The notes beneath the pieces were generated by a model. It made no database searches and had not been told where the DNA came from. It worked only from the letters and a program-made list of their open reading frames with translations. 64,000 nucleotides of DNA from Streptomyces taklimakanensis (lineage in GTDB: Bacteria; Actinomycetota; Actinomycetes; Streptomycetales; Streptomycetaceae), in NCBI RefSeq assembly GCF_009709575.1, contig NZ_WIXO01000001.1:1178001-1242000 (forward strand), read 5' to 3'. Position 1 is the first letter of the stretch; each line of letters starts with the position of its first letter. This document shows positions 1 through 10,600 of this stretch, one piece after another. The position numbers and the translations under genes were made by a program.

Positions 1-369
1 GACGTTCTTGGCGTCGAGGTCGGCGAGGGACTCGCGCAGGTTGTCGAAGAAGCGGCGGCCCCGGACGTCGACGACGACGGCGATCTTCGCGACGTTGCCC
101 TGGGAGCGGGCGCCCAGGTCGACCATGGTCGGGATCAGGGCGGGCGGCAGGTTGTCCACCACGAACCAGCCGAGGTCCTCCAGGCACTTGGCGGCGGTGC
201 TGCGTCCCGCGCCGGACATGCCCGAGATGATCACCAGTTCGGGGATGGCCGCGCCCTCGGGCCCGCCGGTCCCCTTGGCGACCGCCGGGCCCGCGCCGGC
301 GTCCGCCCTGTCGCTGTCCGTGCCCGTGTCCGTTCCCACCTGTGCTCCGTCTTCCGTGTGCTCGCTCAT
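1..369 (-). CDS. rapZ: RapZ family nucleotide-binding protein, N-terminal part (gene cut by window edge)
   Basis: The first 123 residues of a RapZ/YvcJ-type P-loop protein are present; the rest lies to the left of the window. A non-conserved acidic leader of about 40 residues is followed by a Walker A-like GMSGAGRST (residues 50-58) and then the family block CLEDLGWFVVDNLPP. In Enterobacteria RapZ is an RNase adaptor that senses glucosamine-6-phosphate. In actinobacteria the gene normally sits between uvrC and the yvcK/whiA pair and its target is less clear. The ATG at 369 lies 55 nt after the uvrC stop on the same strand, so uvrC-rapZ co-transcription is likely. Family assignment is confident; molecular function here is inferred from homologues. 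Confidence 0.9.
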   Translation of the reverse strand, partial: MSEHTEDGAQVGTDTGTDSDRADAGAGPAVAKGTGGPEGAAIPELVIISGMSGAGRSTAAKCLEDLGWFVVDNLPPALIPTMVDLGARSQGNVAKIAVVVDVRGRRFFDNLRESLADLDAKNV

Positions 370-424
370 CCGCTCTCCCCCGGTGGTCGTTGTCGTGTCC
401 CGGTGTCCTCGGTCTCCCCGGTGC

Positions 425-2479
425 TCACCGGTCTTCCAGGATCTCACCCGTGGCGGTGTTCACCGCCGGGGCGGTCGGTGCCGTCCGCGCCAGGGCCGCG
501 GCCACGGTCTCGGCGGTCTTGCGGCCGATGCCCGGGACCTCGCAGATCTGCTCGACGGTGGCGGCGCGCAGCCGCTTGACCGAGCCGAAGTGCTTGATCA
601 GTGCCTGCTTCCTGGTCTCCCCGAGGCCGGGGACGGCGTCGAGGGGGCCCTCCCGCATCGACCTCGACCGCTTGCCGCGCTGGTAACGGATGGCGAAGCG
701 GTGCGCCTCGTCACGGACCCGTTGCAGAAGGTACAGGCCCTCGCTGGTGCGGGACAGGACCACCGGGTCGTCCTCGCCGGGCAGCCACACCTCCTCCATG
801 CGCTTGGCCAACCCGCACACGGCGACGTCGTCGACGCCCAGTTCGTCCAGGGCGCGTCGGGCGGCGGCGACCTGCGGTCGGCCGCCGTCGACGACCACCA
901 GTTGCGGCGGGTAGGCGAACTTCGGCGGCCGTTCGCGCCCCGCCTCGCCGTTCCGCTCGCCGGCGGGCCGCTCGGCCGGGGCGGTTCCCTCGTCGTCCCG
1001 GCCGTCCCGGGCGCCGTGACCGCCCTCGGCCCCGGCGGTGCCGTCGGCCTCCTCCGCCGTCGCCCACTCGCCGGTGCGCCGGCGCTCCTGGAGGTAGCGG
1101 CGGAAGCGCCGGGAGACCACCTCGTGCATGGAGCGGACGTCGTCCTGCCCCGCGAAGCCCTTGATCTGGAAGCGCCGGTACTCGCTCTTGCGGGCCAGCC
1201 CGTCCTCGAAGACCACCATCGAGGCGACCACGTCGTCGCCCTGGAGGTGGGAGATGTCGAAGCACTCGATCCGCAGCGGCGCCGAGTCCAGCCCGAGGGC
1301 CTCGGCGATCTCCTCCAGGGCCCGGGAGCGGGTGGTCAGGTCGGAGGCGCGCCTGGTCTTGTGCAGGGTCAGGGCCTGCTGGGCGTTGCGCCGGACCGTC
1401 TCCATCAGGGCCCGCTTGTCGCCGCGCTGCGGCACGCGCAGGTCGACGGCCGCGCCGCGCCGCTCGGCGAGCCACGCCGTGACCGGCTCCGCCGGCTCGG
1501 GCAGGGCCGGGACCAGCACCTCCCGGGGGACGGCGTCACCGCTCTCCTCCCCGTAGAGCTGTTGCAGGGCGTGCTCGACGAGCCCGGCGGCGGTGACCTC
1601 CTCCACCTTGTCGGTGACCCAGCCGCGTTGGCCGCGCACCCGCCCGCCGCGGACGTGGAAGATCTGGACGGCGGCTTCCAGTTCGTCCTCGGCCACCGCG
1701 ATCAGGTCGGCGTCGGTGGCGTCGGTGAGGACGACGGCGTTCTTCTCCATCGCCCGCCGCAGCGCCTCGATGTCGTCGCGCAGCCGGGCCGCCCGCTCGT
1801 ACTCCATGTCCTCGGCGGCCCGGTGCATCTCCCGCTCCAGACGGCGCAGGTGCGCGCCCGTGCGCCCGGCCATGAAGTCGCAGAACTCCTCCGCCAGCCG
1901 GCGGTGCTCCTCGGCGGTGACCCGGCCGACGCAGGGGGCGGAGCACTTGCCGATGTAGCCCAGCAGACAGGGGCGGCCGATCTGGGCCGAGCGCTTGAAG
2001 ACCCCGGCCGAGCAGGTGCGCACGGGGAAGACCCGCAGCAGCAGGTCCACGGTCTCGCGGATCGCCCAGGCGTGGGCGTAGGGGCCGAAGTAGCGCACGC
2101 CCCTCTTCTTGGGGCCGCGCATCACCTGGACGCGCGGGAACTCCTCGTTCAGCGTCACCGCGAGGGAGGGGTAGCTCTTGTCGTCGCGGTACTTGACGTT
2201 GAAGCGGGGGTCGTACTCCTTGATCCAGGAGTACTCCAGCTGGAGCGCCTCGACCTCGGTGGAGACCACCGTCCACTCCACGGAGGCGGCCGTGGTGACC
2301 ATGGTGCGCGTGCGCGGGTGGAGGTTCGCCAGGTCCTGGAAGTAGTTGGCCAGGCGCTGGCGCAGGCTCTTCGCCTTCCCGACGTAGATCACCCGGCCGT
2401 GTTCGTCACGGAACCTGTAGACCCCCGGGGAGTCGGGGATCTCTCCAGGCCTGGGGCGGTAGCTGGAGGGGTCTGCCAT
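425..2479 (-). CDS. uvrC: Excinuclease ABC subunit C
   Basis: UvrC makes both incisions in nucleotide excision repair after UvrA/UvrB damage loading. The 684-aa protein has, in order, an N-terminal GIY-YIG nuclease (residues about 14-95, with GVYRF and [12 protein letters not shown]), a four-Cys cluster near 155-185, a UVR motif (about 200-240, UvrB contact), the RNase H-like 5' nuclease (about 380-560) and a C-terminal tandem HhH domain ([32 protein letters not shown]). A low-complexity Glu/Gly/Ala linker of about 45 residues sits inside the RNase H-like half, as is common in Streptomyces. I chose the ATG at 2479 over the in-frame GTG at 2488 because AGGGTGG is properly spaced before the ATG. 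rapZ follows on the same strand. Confidence 0.97.
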   Translation of the reverse strand: MADPSSYRPRPGEIPDSPGVYRFRDEHGRVIYVGKAKSLRQRLANYFQDLANLHPRTRTMVTTAASVEWTVVSTEVEALQLEYSWIKEYDPRFNVKYRDDKSYPSLAVTLNEEFPRVQVMRGPKKRGVRYFGPYAHAWAIRETVDLLLRVFPVRTCSAGVFKRSAQIGRPCLLGYIGKCSAPCVGRVTAEEHRRLAEEFCDFMAGRTGAHLRRLEREMHRAAEDMEYERAARLRDDIEALRRAMEKNAVVLTDATDADLIAVAEDELEAAVQIFHVRGGRVRGQRGWVTDKVEEVTAAGLVEHALQQLYGEESGDAVPREVLVPALPEPAEPVTAWLAERRGAAVDLRVPQRGDKRALMETVRRNAQQALTLHKTRRASDLTTRSRALEEIAEALGLDSAPLRIECFDISHLQGDDVVASMVVFEDGLARKSEYRRFQIKGFAGQDDVRSMHEVVSRRFRRYLQERRRTGEWATAEEADGTAGAEGGHGARDGRDDEGTAPAERPAGERNGEAGRERPPKFAYPPQLVVVDGGRPQVAAARRALDELGVDDVAVCGLAKRMEEVWLPGEDDPVVLSRTSEGLYLLQRVRDEAHRFAIRYQRGKRSRSMREGPLDAVPGLGETRKQALIKHFGSVKRLRAATVEQICEVPGIGRKTAETVAAALARTAPTAPAVNTATGEILEDR

Positions 2480-2558
2480 GGTGCCCACCCTACTGGCGGG
2501 GTGTGACGGGGGAGGCGGCCGGCGCCGCGCTCCCCCGCTCCGTCCGCGGTGGTCCCGG

Positions 2559-3215
2559 TCACCAGCCGCGTTCGCGCCACTCCGGCAGGTGGGGGCGCTC
2601 GGCGCCCAGGGTGGTGTCGGCGCCGTGGCCGGGGTAGACCCAGGTCTCGTCGGGGAGTTCGCCGAAGAGCCTGGTCTCCACGTCGTGCAGCAGGGTGGCG
2701 AACGCCTCGGCGTCGCCGCGGGTGTTGCCGACGCCGCCCGGGAAGAGGCTGTCCCCGGTGAAGACGTGCGGGTGGCCGTGCGGGTCGTCGTAGACGAGCG
2801 CGACGGAACCGGGGGTGTGGCCCCTCAGGTGCCGGACGGTGAGGGGGACCCGGCCGACGGTGACGGTGTCCCCGTCGTCCAGGAGCACCTCGGTGGGGAC
2901 GGGGATGCCCTCGGCGTCGTGGCGCCCGGCGTGGGTGCGGGCACCGGTGGCGCGCACGACGGCGTCGAGGGCCTGCCAGTGGTCGGCGTGGCGGTGGGTG
3001 GTGACGACGGTGGCGATGCCGTCCTCTCCGATGAGGCCGAGCAGGGTGTCGGCGTCGGCGGCCGCGTCGATCAGCAACTGCTCGCCGGTGGCGCGACAGC
3101 GCAACAGGTAGGCGTTGTTCTCCATGGGGCCGACCGCGACCTTGGAGATCATCAGGTCGGTCAGTTCGTGGACGTCGGCCGGGCCGTCGACCACGACCTT
3201 TCCGGTGTACGGCAT
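2559..3215 (-). CDS. MBL-fold metallo-hydrolase (glyoxalase II-like)
   Basis: A 218-aa metallo-beta-lactamase-fold hydrolase with a complete metal site: H74-R-H76-A-D78-H79, a distal His in RGHTPGS (H133), Asp in FTGDSLF (D155) and the last His in YPGHG (H197). The short compact layout resembles glyoxalase II/persulfide dioxygenase-type proteins that act on thiol esters, but the substrate cannot be read from sequence. An AGGAG site precedes the ATG at 3215. It lies between uvrC and a mycothiol-type enzyme gene, both on the same strand, so a link to mycothiol thioester chemistry is a reasonable guess and no more than that. Confidence 0.88.
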   Translation of the reverse strand: MPYTGKVVVDGPADVHELTDLMISKVAVGPMENNAYLLRCRATGEQLLIDAAADADTLLGLIGEDGIATVVTTHRHADHWQALDAVVRATGARTHAGRHDAEGIPVPTEVLLDDGDTVTVGRVPLTVRHLRGHTPGSVALVYDDPHGHPHVFTGDSLFPGGVGNTRGDAEAFATLLHDVETRLFGELPDETWVYPGHGADTTLGAERPHLPEWRERGW

Positions 3216-3278
3216 GGGCTCGCGACTCCTTGCGGTGGGTGCTGTCGGTGGTGACGCGCGCGTGGGCGACCGGCGTGC

Positions 3279-4013
3279 CTACAGGGGCGGCAGCGGGGGC
3301 AGGGCCGTGTCGGAGGCGGTGAGTCCCGTGCCGTCGGTGCGGCCGGTGAGCCAGCCGACGAGCGCGGTGGCCGAGCCCGAGACGACCACCGTCTCCTCCG
3401 TCGTCCCTCCCGTGCCGTCCCCGTCGCCGGCCGGGCGACCGGTGCGCAGGGTCCGGCCGTCCTCGACGCGCAGTTCCAGGGGCCTCACTCCTGGGTGCCC
3501 CGAGAACCGCCCGGCCATGTTCTCCAGTTCCCGGTCGGTGAAGGAGGCGGGCATGTCGCCGAGCTCGTAGCCGATGCCGAGGTCGACGTGGTGCAGTTCG
3601 ATCTCGATGCGGCGGCGAAACGGCAGGGAGGAGGCCAGGTCGGTGACGCCGTTGCGCAGCTCGACGGTGGCCCGCCACTGCTCGTCGGTGAGGGCGGCCA
3701 GCGCCGCGTCCAGGCGGGCCGCGCTGCCGCGCAGGTCCTCCAGCTGGGCCGCGAGGGGCCGGGGGGCGTCGCGCTCGATGTCGGCCTCGCGGGCCTCGGC
3801 ACTGGAGTACATGGGCCGTCCGGCGAGCACGTTGACCAGGGCGTCGGCGTTGCGGGACAGGTGGGCCAGGACGTGGCCGCGGGTCCAGCCGGGCAGTCGG
3901 GACGGCTCGGCGAGCGAGGCGTCGTCCAGCTTCTCCACGGCGGCCAGGAGGCGGGCGGTGGACTCTGCGAGGGCGGCGGTGTCGGCGGTCGGGTCGACGG
4001 CGGGCGAAGTCAT
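3279..4013 (-). CDS. Maleylpyruvate isomerase/DinB-fold mycothiol-dependent enzyme family protein
   Basis: A 244-aa protein with the N-terminal four-helix DinB/MDMPI domain, recognised by PGWTRGHVLAHLSRNADAL (residues 41-59, with metal-ligand candidates H47 and H51) and a later HHVDLG carrying the third ligand, followed by an MDMPI C-terminal-type beta domain. Members use mycothiol as thiol cofactor in isomerisations or transfers, and most Streptomyces paralogues have no assigned substrate. It starts at 4013, divergent from uvrA, and is followed on the same strand by the MBL hydrolase after 63 nt, which suggests a two-gene unit. Family confident, reaction unknown. Confidence 0.85.
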   Translation of the reverse strand: MTSPAVDPTADTAALAESTARLLAAVEKLDDASLAEPSRLPGWTRGHVLAHLSRNADALVNVLAGRPMYSSAEAREADIERDAPRPLAAQLEDLRGSAARLDAALAALTDEQWRATVELRNGVTDLASSLPFRRRIEIELHHVDLGIGYELGDMPASFTDRELENMAGRFSGHPGVRPLELRVEDGRTLRTGRPAGDGDGTGGTTEETVVVSGSATALVGWLTGRTDGTGLTASDTALPPLPPL

Positions 4014-4188
4014 GATCCAAAGCTATCCCCGCCACTCCTTCGGGTGAAGCTCACGGGGACCGCCCATAAATCGAATGTGCGTGCTATAGGCTCGCGATGC
4101 GCACCGCGTACGACATCACGGCGGCGCTCCCCATACCCTGGGGCGGGGGCTCCGCCCCCTCTTCTCCACACGAAAGGTGCCGACCGGC

Positions 4189-7035
4189 GTGACCGACCGT
4201 CTCATCGTCCGTGGCGCTCGCGAGCACAATCTCAAGAACGTCTCGCTCGACCTCCCCCGGGATTCCCTGATCGTCTTCACCGGGTTGTCGGGATCGGGCA
4301 AGTCCTCGCTCGCCTTCGACACGATCTTCGCCGAGGGGCAGCGCCGCTACGTGGAGTCGCTGTCCTCCTACGCCCGGCAGTTCCTGGGGCAGATGGACAA
4401 GCCCGACGTGGACTTCATCGAGGGTCTGTCGCCGGCGGTCTCCATCGACCAGAAGTCCACCTCGCGCAACCCCCGCTCGACGGTCGGCACCATCACGGAG
4501 GTCTACGACTACCTCCGTCTGCTGTTCGCGCGGATCGGCAAGCCGCACTGCCCCGAGTGCGGGCGCCCGATCTCCCGGCAGTCCCCGCAGGCCATCGTGG
4601 ACAAGGTGCTCTCCCTGGAGGAGGGCAGCCGCTTCCAGGTGCTCTCCCCCCTGGTGCGCGAGCGCAAGGGCGAGTTCGTCGACCTCTTCGCCGAGCTCCA
4701 GGCCAAGGGCTACAGCCGCGCCCGGGTGGACGGCGCGACGGTCCAGCTCTCCGACCCGCCGCAGTTGAAGAAGCAGGAGAAGCACACCATCGAGGTGGTG
4801 GTGGACCGCCTGACGGTGAAGGGGAGCGCCAAGCGGCGGCTGACGGACTCGGTGGAGACCGCGCTCGGGCTCTCGGGCGGCATGGTCGTCCTCGACTTCG
4901 TCGATCTGGACGAGGACGACCCGCAGCGCGAGCGGATGTACTCCGAGCACCTGTACTGCCCCTACGACGACCTGTCGTTCGAGGAGCTGGAGCCGCGCTC
5001 GTTCTCCTTCAACTCCCCCTTCGGCGCCTGCCCGGAGTGCACCGGCATCGGCACCCGCATGGAGGTGGATCCGGAGCTGATCGTCCCCGACGAGGACAAG
5101 TCGCTGGACGAGGGCGCGATCCACCCCTGGTCCCACGGCCACTCCAAGGAGTACTTCGGGCGACTGATCGGCGCCCTGGCCGACGCCCTCGGCTTCCGCA
5201 CCGACATCCCCTGGCGCGGGCTGCCGCAGCGCGCGAAGAAGGCCCTGCTCAACGGCCACCGGACGCAGATCCAGGTCCGCTACCGCAACCGCTACGGGCG
5301 GGAGCGGTCGTACACCACTCCCTTCGAGGGCGCGGTGCCCTTCGTCAGGCGGCGCCACTCGGAGGCCGAGACGGACTCCAGCCGGGAGCGCTTCGAGGGC
5401 TACATGCGCGAGGTGCCCTGTCCGACCTGCGAGGGCACCCGGCTCAAGCCGATCGTCCTGGCCGTGACGGTGCAGGGGAAGTCGATCGCGGAGATCTCCG
5501 CGATGTCGATCAGCGAGTGCGCCGATTTCCTGGGCGCCCTGGAGCTCGTCGACCGCGAGAAGGTGATCGCCGAGCGGGTGCTGAAGGAGGTCAACGAGCG
5601 ACTGCGGTTCCTGGTCGACGTCGGCCTGGACTACCTCTCGCTCAACCGTGCCGCCGGGACGCTCTCCGGCGGCGAGGCCCAGCGCATCCGGTTGGCCACC
5701 CAGATCGGCTCCGGCCTGGTGGGGGTGCTCTACGTGCTGGACGAGCCCTCCATCGGCCTGCACCAGCGCGACAACCACCGGCTGATCGAGACCCTGGTGC
5801 GGCTGCGGGACATGGGCAACACCCTGATCGTCGTCGAGCACGACGAGGACACCATCAAGACCTCCGACTGGGTGGTGGACATCGGCCCCGGCGCGGGCGA
5901 GCACGGCGGCGAGGTGGTGCACAGCGGACCGCTGAAGGAGCTGACGGCCAACGAGAAGTCGGTGACCGGGCAGTACCTGTCCGGGAAGAAGAGCATCCCC
6001 GTCCCCGCCGCGCGGCGGCCGGTGGACCGGGAACGGATGCTGACGGTGCGCGGGGCGAAGGAGAACAACCTGCGCGACATCGACGTCTCGTTCCCGCTGG
6101 GGGTGCTCACCGCGGTCACGGGCGTCTCCGGCTCGGGGAAGTCCACCCTGGTCAACGACATCCTGTACACCCATCTGGCGCGGGAGCTGAACGGCGCGAA
6201 GGCGGTGCCGGGCCGGCACGTGCGGGTCGAGGGCGACGACAAGGTGGACAAGGTCGTGCACGTCGACCAGTCCCCCATCGGCCGCACCCCCCGGTCCAAC
6301 CCGGCCACCTACACCGGCGTCTTCGACCACGTGCGCCGCCTGTTCGCGGAGACGACGGAGGCGAAGGTCCGCGGCTACCAGCCGGGGCGCTTCTCCTTCA
6401 ACGTCAAGGGCGGCCGCTGCGAGAACTGCTCCGGCGACGGCACGATCAAGATCGAGATGAACTTCCTGCCGGACGTATACGTGCCGTGCGAGGTCTGCCA
6501 CGGCGCGCGCTACAACCGGGAGACGCTGGAGGTGCACTACAAGGGCAAGTCCATCGCCGAGGTGCTGGACATGCCCATCGAGGAGGCGCTGGACTTCTTC
6601 TCAGCGGTCCCGGCGATCTCCCGCCACCTGCGCACCCTCAACGACGTCGGGCTCGGCTACGTCCGGCTGGGCCAGCCCGCCACGACGCTCTCCGGCGGCG
6701 AGGCACAGCGTGTGAAGCTCGCCTCCGAGCTCCAGAAGCGTTCCACCGGACGCACGGTCTACGTGCTGGACGAGCCCACCACCGGTCTGCACTTCGAGGA
6801 CATCCGCAGGCTGATCGAGGTGCTGTCCGGGCTGGTGGAGAAGGGCAACACGGTGATCGTCATCGAGCACAACCTCGATGTGATCAAAACGGCGGACTGG
6901 ATCGTGGACATGGGCCCGGAGGGCGGCAGCGGCGGTGGCCTGGTCGTGGCCGAGGGCACCCCGGAGCAGATCGCCGCGGCCCCGGAGAGCCACACCGGCA
7001 AGTTCCTCCAGGATGTCCTGCCGCCGACCCCCTGA
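4189..7035 (+). CDS. uvrA: Excinuclease ABC subunit A
   Basis: UvrA is the damage-sensing ABC ATPase dimer that loads UvrB. The 948-aa protein carries two ABC modules. The first Walker A is GLSGSGKSS (residues 32-40) and the second GVSGSGKST (about 645-653). Signature LSGGEAQR motifs lie near 494 and 834. Zinc-binding CxxC sites are at CPECGRP (about 119) and in the CENC...CEVC insertion (about 743 onward). The N-terminal block matches close homologues best with the GTG at 4189 ([15 protein letters not shown]), with AAAGG about 12 nt upstream, rather than the in-frame GTG at 4177. A GC-rich hairpin with arms GGGGGC/GCCCCC (about 4145-4159) lies just before the ribosome site. I saw no convincing LexA box upstream. 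The Rieske gene follows by 24 nt. Confidence 0.98.
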   Translation: MTDRLIVRGAREHNLKNVSLDLPRDSLIVFTGLSGSGKSSLAFDTIFAEGQRRYVESLSSYARQFLGQMDKPDVDFIEGLSPAVSIDQKSTSRNPRSTVGTITEVYDYLRLLFARIGKPHCPECGRPISRQSPQAIVDKVLSLEEGSRFQVLSPLVRERKGEFVDLFAELQAKGYSRARVDGATVQLSDPPQLKKQEKHTIEVVVDRLTVKGSAKRRLTDSVETALGLSGGMVVLDFVDLDEDDPQRERMYSEHLYCPYDDLSFEELEPRSFSFNSPFGACPECTGIGTRMEVDPELIVPDEDKSLDEGAIHPWSHGHSKEYFGRLIGALADALGFRTDIPWRGLPQRAKKALLNGHRTQIQVRYRNRYGRERSYTTPFEGAVPFVRRRHSEAETDSSRERFEGYMREVPCPTCEGTRLKPIVLAVTVQGKSIAEISAMSISECADFLGALELVDREKVIAERVLKEVNERLRFLVDVGLDYLSLNRAAGTLSGGEAQRIRLATQIGSGLVGVLYVLDEPSIGLHQRDNHRLIETLVRLRDMGNTLIVVEHDEDTIKTSDWVVDIGPGAGEHGGEVVHSGPLKELTANEKSVTGQYLSGKKSIPVPAARRPVDRERMLTVRGAKENNLRDIDVSFPLGVLTAVTGVSGSGKSTLVNDILYTHLARELNGAKAVPGRHVRVEGDDKVDKVVHVDQSPIGRTPRSNPATYTGVFDHVRRLFAETTEAKVRGYQPGRFSFNVKGGRCENCSGDGTIKIEMNFLPDVYVPCEVCHGARYNRETLEVHYKGKSIAEVLDMPIEEALDFFSAVPAISRHLRTLNDVGLGYVRLGQPATTLSGGEAQRVKLASELQKRSTGRTVYVLDEPTTGLHFEDIRRLIEVLSGLVEKGNTVIVIEHNLDVIKTADWIVDMGPEGGSGGGLVVAEGTPEQIAAAPESHTGKFLQDVLPPTP

Positions 7036-7059
7036 GAATCGGAAGGGAAAGAACGACCC

Positions 7060-7488
7060 ATGAGCACCCAGCCTCCCGGCCGTCGCACCGTCCTGTGCGG
7101 CACGGCCCTCGCCGGGGCCGCCGGGATCGGCCTGACGGCCTGCTCGGGCCCCGGCTCGGGCGACAGGCGGAGCCCGGCCGTCCCGACCGCTCCCCTGGAC
7201 CTCGGAGCGGCCGACGCCGTCCCGGTGGGCGCCTCCCGGCTCTACCGGGACCAGAAGCTGGTCGTCTCACAGTCCGAGGAGGGCCGGTTCAAGGCGTTCA
7301 GCGCGGTGTGCACCCACGCGGGCTGTGTGTTGACCTCGGTGGACGAACTGGAGGCCGACTGCACCTGCCACGGCAGCCGCTTCGACACCACCAGCGGCGA
7401 GGTCCTGGCGGGTCCGGCGAACGAGCCGCTGCCCGAGGTCCCGATCCGGGTGGCCGGCGGCCGGCTGGTCGCCGGCCCTGGCAGCTGA
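7060..7488 (+). CDS. Exported Rieske [2Fe-2S] lipoprotein
   Basis: This 142-aa protein has a twin-arginine-like leader (GRRTVLCGTALAG) ending in a lipobox, LTAC (Cys28), then a Rieske cluster site: C84-T-H86-A-G-C and C101-T-C103-H104-G-S. The ligands are C84, H86, C103 and H104, and the extra Cys89/Cys101 pair is the structural disulfide. Such single-domain Rieske lipoproteins are common in Streptomyces and probably act as membrane-tethered electron carriers, but no partner oxidase is encoded nearby. The gene starts 24 nt after uvrA and ends in a strong terminator, so it is likely read through from the uvrA promoter. Function beyond electron transfer is unknown. Confidence 0.9.
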   Translation: MSTQPPGRRTVLCGTALAGAAGIGLTACSGPGSGDRRSPAVPTAPLDLGAADAVPVGASRLYRDQKLVVSQSEEGRFKAFSAVCTHAGCVLTSVDELEADCTCHGSRFDTTSGEVLAGPANEPLPEVPIRVAGGRLVAGPGS

Positions 7489-7507
7489 CCGCGCCTCACC
7501 CACCCCC

Positions 7508-7545
7508 GCCCACCCCGTCCGGCCCAACCGCCGGACGGGGTGGGC
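7508..7545 (+). terminator. Intrinsic terminator after uvrA-Rieske unit
   Basis: A perfect 16-bp stem (7508-7523 with 7530-7545, loop CCAACC) starts 20 nt after the Rieske stop and is followed by a T-rich run (GTGTTGTTCCTTCC). It probably ends the uvrA transcript. Confidence 0.85.
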
Positions 7546-7668
7546 GTGTTGTTCCTTCCGGGTTGTTCTCCCGCAGTTCGCACACGCCCTCTGGTGTGGA
7601 CCGGTCGCTCTTGGAACCCTGTGGCGCCGGTGCGCAAGGAGCGCACGTTCTCGCAGCGTCTGTGGGTG

Positions 7669-10600
7669 ATGTCCGTGTCACGAGGGTCGCACAGCAGAAG
7701 AGTCCGCCAATGGGTCGTGGTGTGCGCCGCGGCCGTCTCCGCGCTGGTCCTGGGGCCCGCGCTGCCGTCCGCCACCGCCGTCCCGTCCACCGCCGTCCCG
7801 CCCTCCCTCTCCCTCCGTGCCGCGGACACCCGCACCGCCGCGGTCGCGGACGAGGGCCTGGAGATCTCCCGCACCACCCGCCCGGTGGCGCCCGGTACCA
7901 CCCTGACCTCCTTCGACCGGTTGGAACCGGACAAGTGGTTGCGCGCCGACGCCCTCAGCGTCGACCTCGACGGGGGCGCCGGGGTCGACTACCTCTCCTC
8001 CGGCGGGGTCTCCGACCGCGCCACCGTCTCCGAGCTGGCCGCCGAGCACGACCCCGGTCCCGGTCGACGCACCGTCGCCGCCTTCAACGCCGACTTCTTC
8101 GACATCAACCGGACCGGCGCCCCGCTCGGTCCCGGCATCGACGACGGCGAGGTCACCCACTCCCCCGCCCCCGGCGTCACCGAGGCGGTCGGATTCGGCC
8201 CGGACGGTGCCGGCCGCATCCTCGACCTGTACTTCGAGGGCACGCTCGCCCTTCCCGACGGCCCCGTGCCGCTGGCCGCCTACAACGCCGCCAACGTCCC
8301 CGCCGGAGGCATCGGCGCCTACAACGCCCGGTGGGGCAAGGCCGACCGCGCCCTGACCGTGGGGGGAGCCGAGGAGGTCACCGAGGTGACCGTCTCGTCC
8401 GGCCGGGTCGTCTCCGTCTCCGACACGCCCGGCAGCGGCCCGATCCCCGAGGGCACCACCGTGCTGATCGGTCGCGACGCGGGAGCCGGGGCACTGGCCG
8501 GGCTGTCCCCCGGGACCGCGGTGAGCTGGGAGTACGAGCTGCGCACGGAGGACGGCGGCACGGCGCCGGACACGGCCGTCGGCGGCCGCGGCGTGCTCGT
8601 CGTGGACGGGGAACCGCAGAACTGGGACGGACGGCCCAACAACACCGCCGCGCCTCGCACCGCCGTCGGCTTCTCCCGGGACGGCACCACCTTGCACGTG
8701 CTGACCGTGGACGGGCGCCAGGCCGCCTCCGGTGGGGTCACCCTCACCGAACTGGCCGAGATGATGGACGACCTGGGCGCCCACAACGCGTTGAACCTCG
8801 ACGGTGGCGGCTCCTCCACCCTGGTCGTCCGGGAACCCGGTTCGGACACCCTGCGGGTGGAGAACAGCCCCTCCGACGGCTCCGAGCGCGAGGTGCCCAA
8901 CGGACTGGCCGTCACCGCCCCCGACGGCAGCGGACGGCTGGAGGGCTTCCGGGTGGAGACGGCCGCGGACCCGGCCCGGACCCCGTCGGCGGACAACGTG
9001 CCCGGGGGGCACCCCGAACGGGTCTTCCCCGGCCTGACCCGCGCCCTCACCGCCGCCGGACACGACGAGACGTACGGCCCGGCGGACGGCGCCGCCCGCT
9101 GGCACAGCACCCGTCCCGAGATCGGGCGGGTGGACGGCGACGGCGTCTTCCACGCCCGCCGGACCGGCCGCACCGAGGCCGTCGCCCGGCTCGGCCGGGC
9201 CCGCGGTTCCCTGGAACTGACCGTGCTGGGCCCGCTGGAGCGGATCGAACCGACCCGGGAGCGGGTCGGGCTGGCCGGACCGGACGACACGGGATCGTTC
9301 GGTTTCGTCGGCTTCGACGCCGACGGCCACAGCGCGCCCGTGGACCCGTCGGACGTCACGCTCGACTACGACCGTTCGCTGTTCCGCGTCGCCCCCGACC
9401 CGACCGGCGGTGACTTCACCGTCTCCGCGGCCGACGGCACCGGGTCGGTCTCCGGGCTGGTCCGGGCGACGGTGCGGGGCGCCGGGGGCGGCGAGGACGC
9501 GACGGCGGTCCTGGCCGTCACCGTCGGCCTGCGGGACCTTCCGGTGGCGGACTTCGAGGACGCCGGGGAGTGGACCTTCAGCGCCGCCCGGGCCTCCGGT
9601 TCCCTGGCCGCCGTCCCCGAGGGACGCGACGGCGCCGGGCTGCGGATGACCTACGACTTCACCCGGTCCACCGCGACCCGCGCCGCCTACGCCAACCCGC
9701 CCCGTCAGATCGAGGTGCCGGGCCGGCCGCAGAGCTTCGCCCTGTGGCTCAAGGGGGACGGGCACGGCGCCTGGCCCTCCCTCCATCTGACCGACGCGGC
9801 CGGCACCGCCCAGGTGCTGCGCGGCCCGTACGTCACCTGGACCGGTTGGCGGCAGGTCGTCTTCGAGGTGCCCGAGGGCGTCGCCCACCCGCTGCGGGTC
9901 CGGCGGTTCTACCTGGCCGAGACCCGTGCCGCCGAGCAGTACGACGGCGCGGTCGTCCTGGACGGGCTGACCGCCCGGGTCCCGCCGGACGTCGCCCTGC
10001 CCGACACCGTGGAGCACCGGGACCCGCTGATCTCCACGGCCGCCGACACCGCGGGCCGCGACTGGCGCTTCGCGGTGGTCTCCGACGCCCAGTTCGTCGC
10101 CCGCGACCCCGACAGCCCACTGGTGCGCCAGGCCCGGCGGACCCTGCGGGAGGTGCGGGCGGCCCGGCCCGACTTCGTGGTGGTCAACGGCGACTGGGTG
10201 GACGAGGGCTCGCCGCAGGACCTGGCCTTCGCCCGCCGGATGCTGGAGGAGGAGCTGGGCGACGAGGTGCCCTGGTACTACGTGCCGGGCAACCACGAGG
10301 TGATGGGCGGCTCCATCGACGCCTTCCGCGCGGAGTTCGGCGAGACCCACCGCGTCTTCGACCACAAGGGCACGCGTTTCATCACCCTGGACACCTCCTC
10401 GCTGACCCTGCGCGGAGGCGGCTGGGAACAGATCCGCCTGGTGCGCGAGCGGCTCGACGCCGCGGCCCGGGACCGCGGGATCGGATCGGTCGTCGTCCTG
10501 GCGCACGTACCGCCGCGCGACCCGACCCCGCAGCAGGGCAGCCGGCTCACCGACCGGTACGAGGCGGACCTGCTGGAGGACTGGTTGGGCGACTTCCGCC

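Noticed and set aside
4014..4188. LexA/SOS box upstream of uvrA
   Set aside because: TCGAAT appears near 4069 but lacks the second half of the palindrome; also no clear box before uvrB or uvrC.
3495..9413. Very long plus-strand frame (about 1,970 codons) across uvrA and neighbours
   Set aside because: It is an out-of-frame shadow of uvrA, the Rieske gene and the glycosidase gene: Arg/Gly/Pro-rich, no family sequence.
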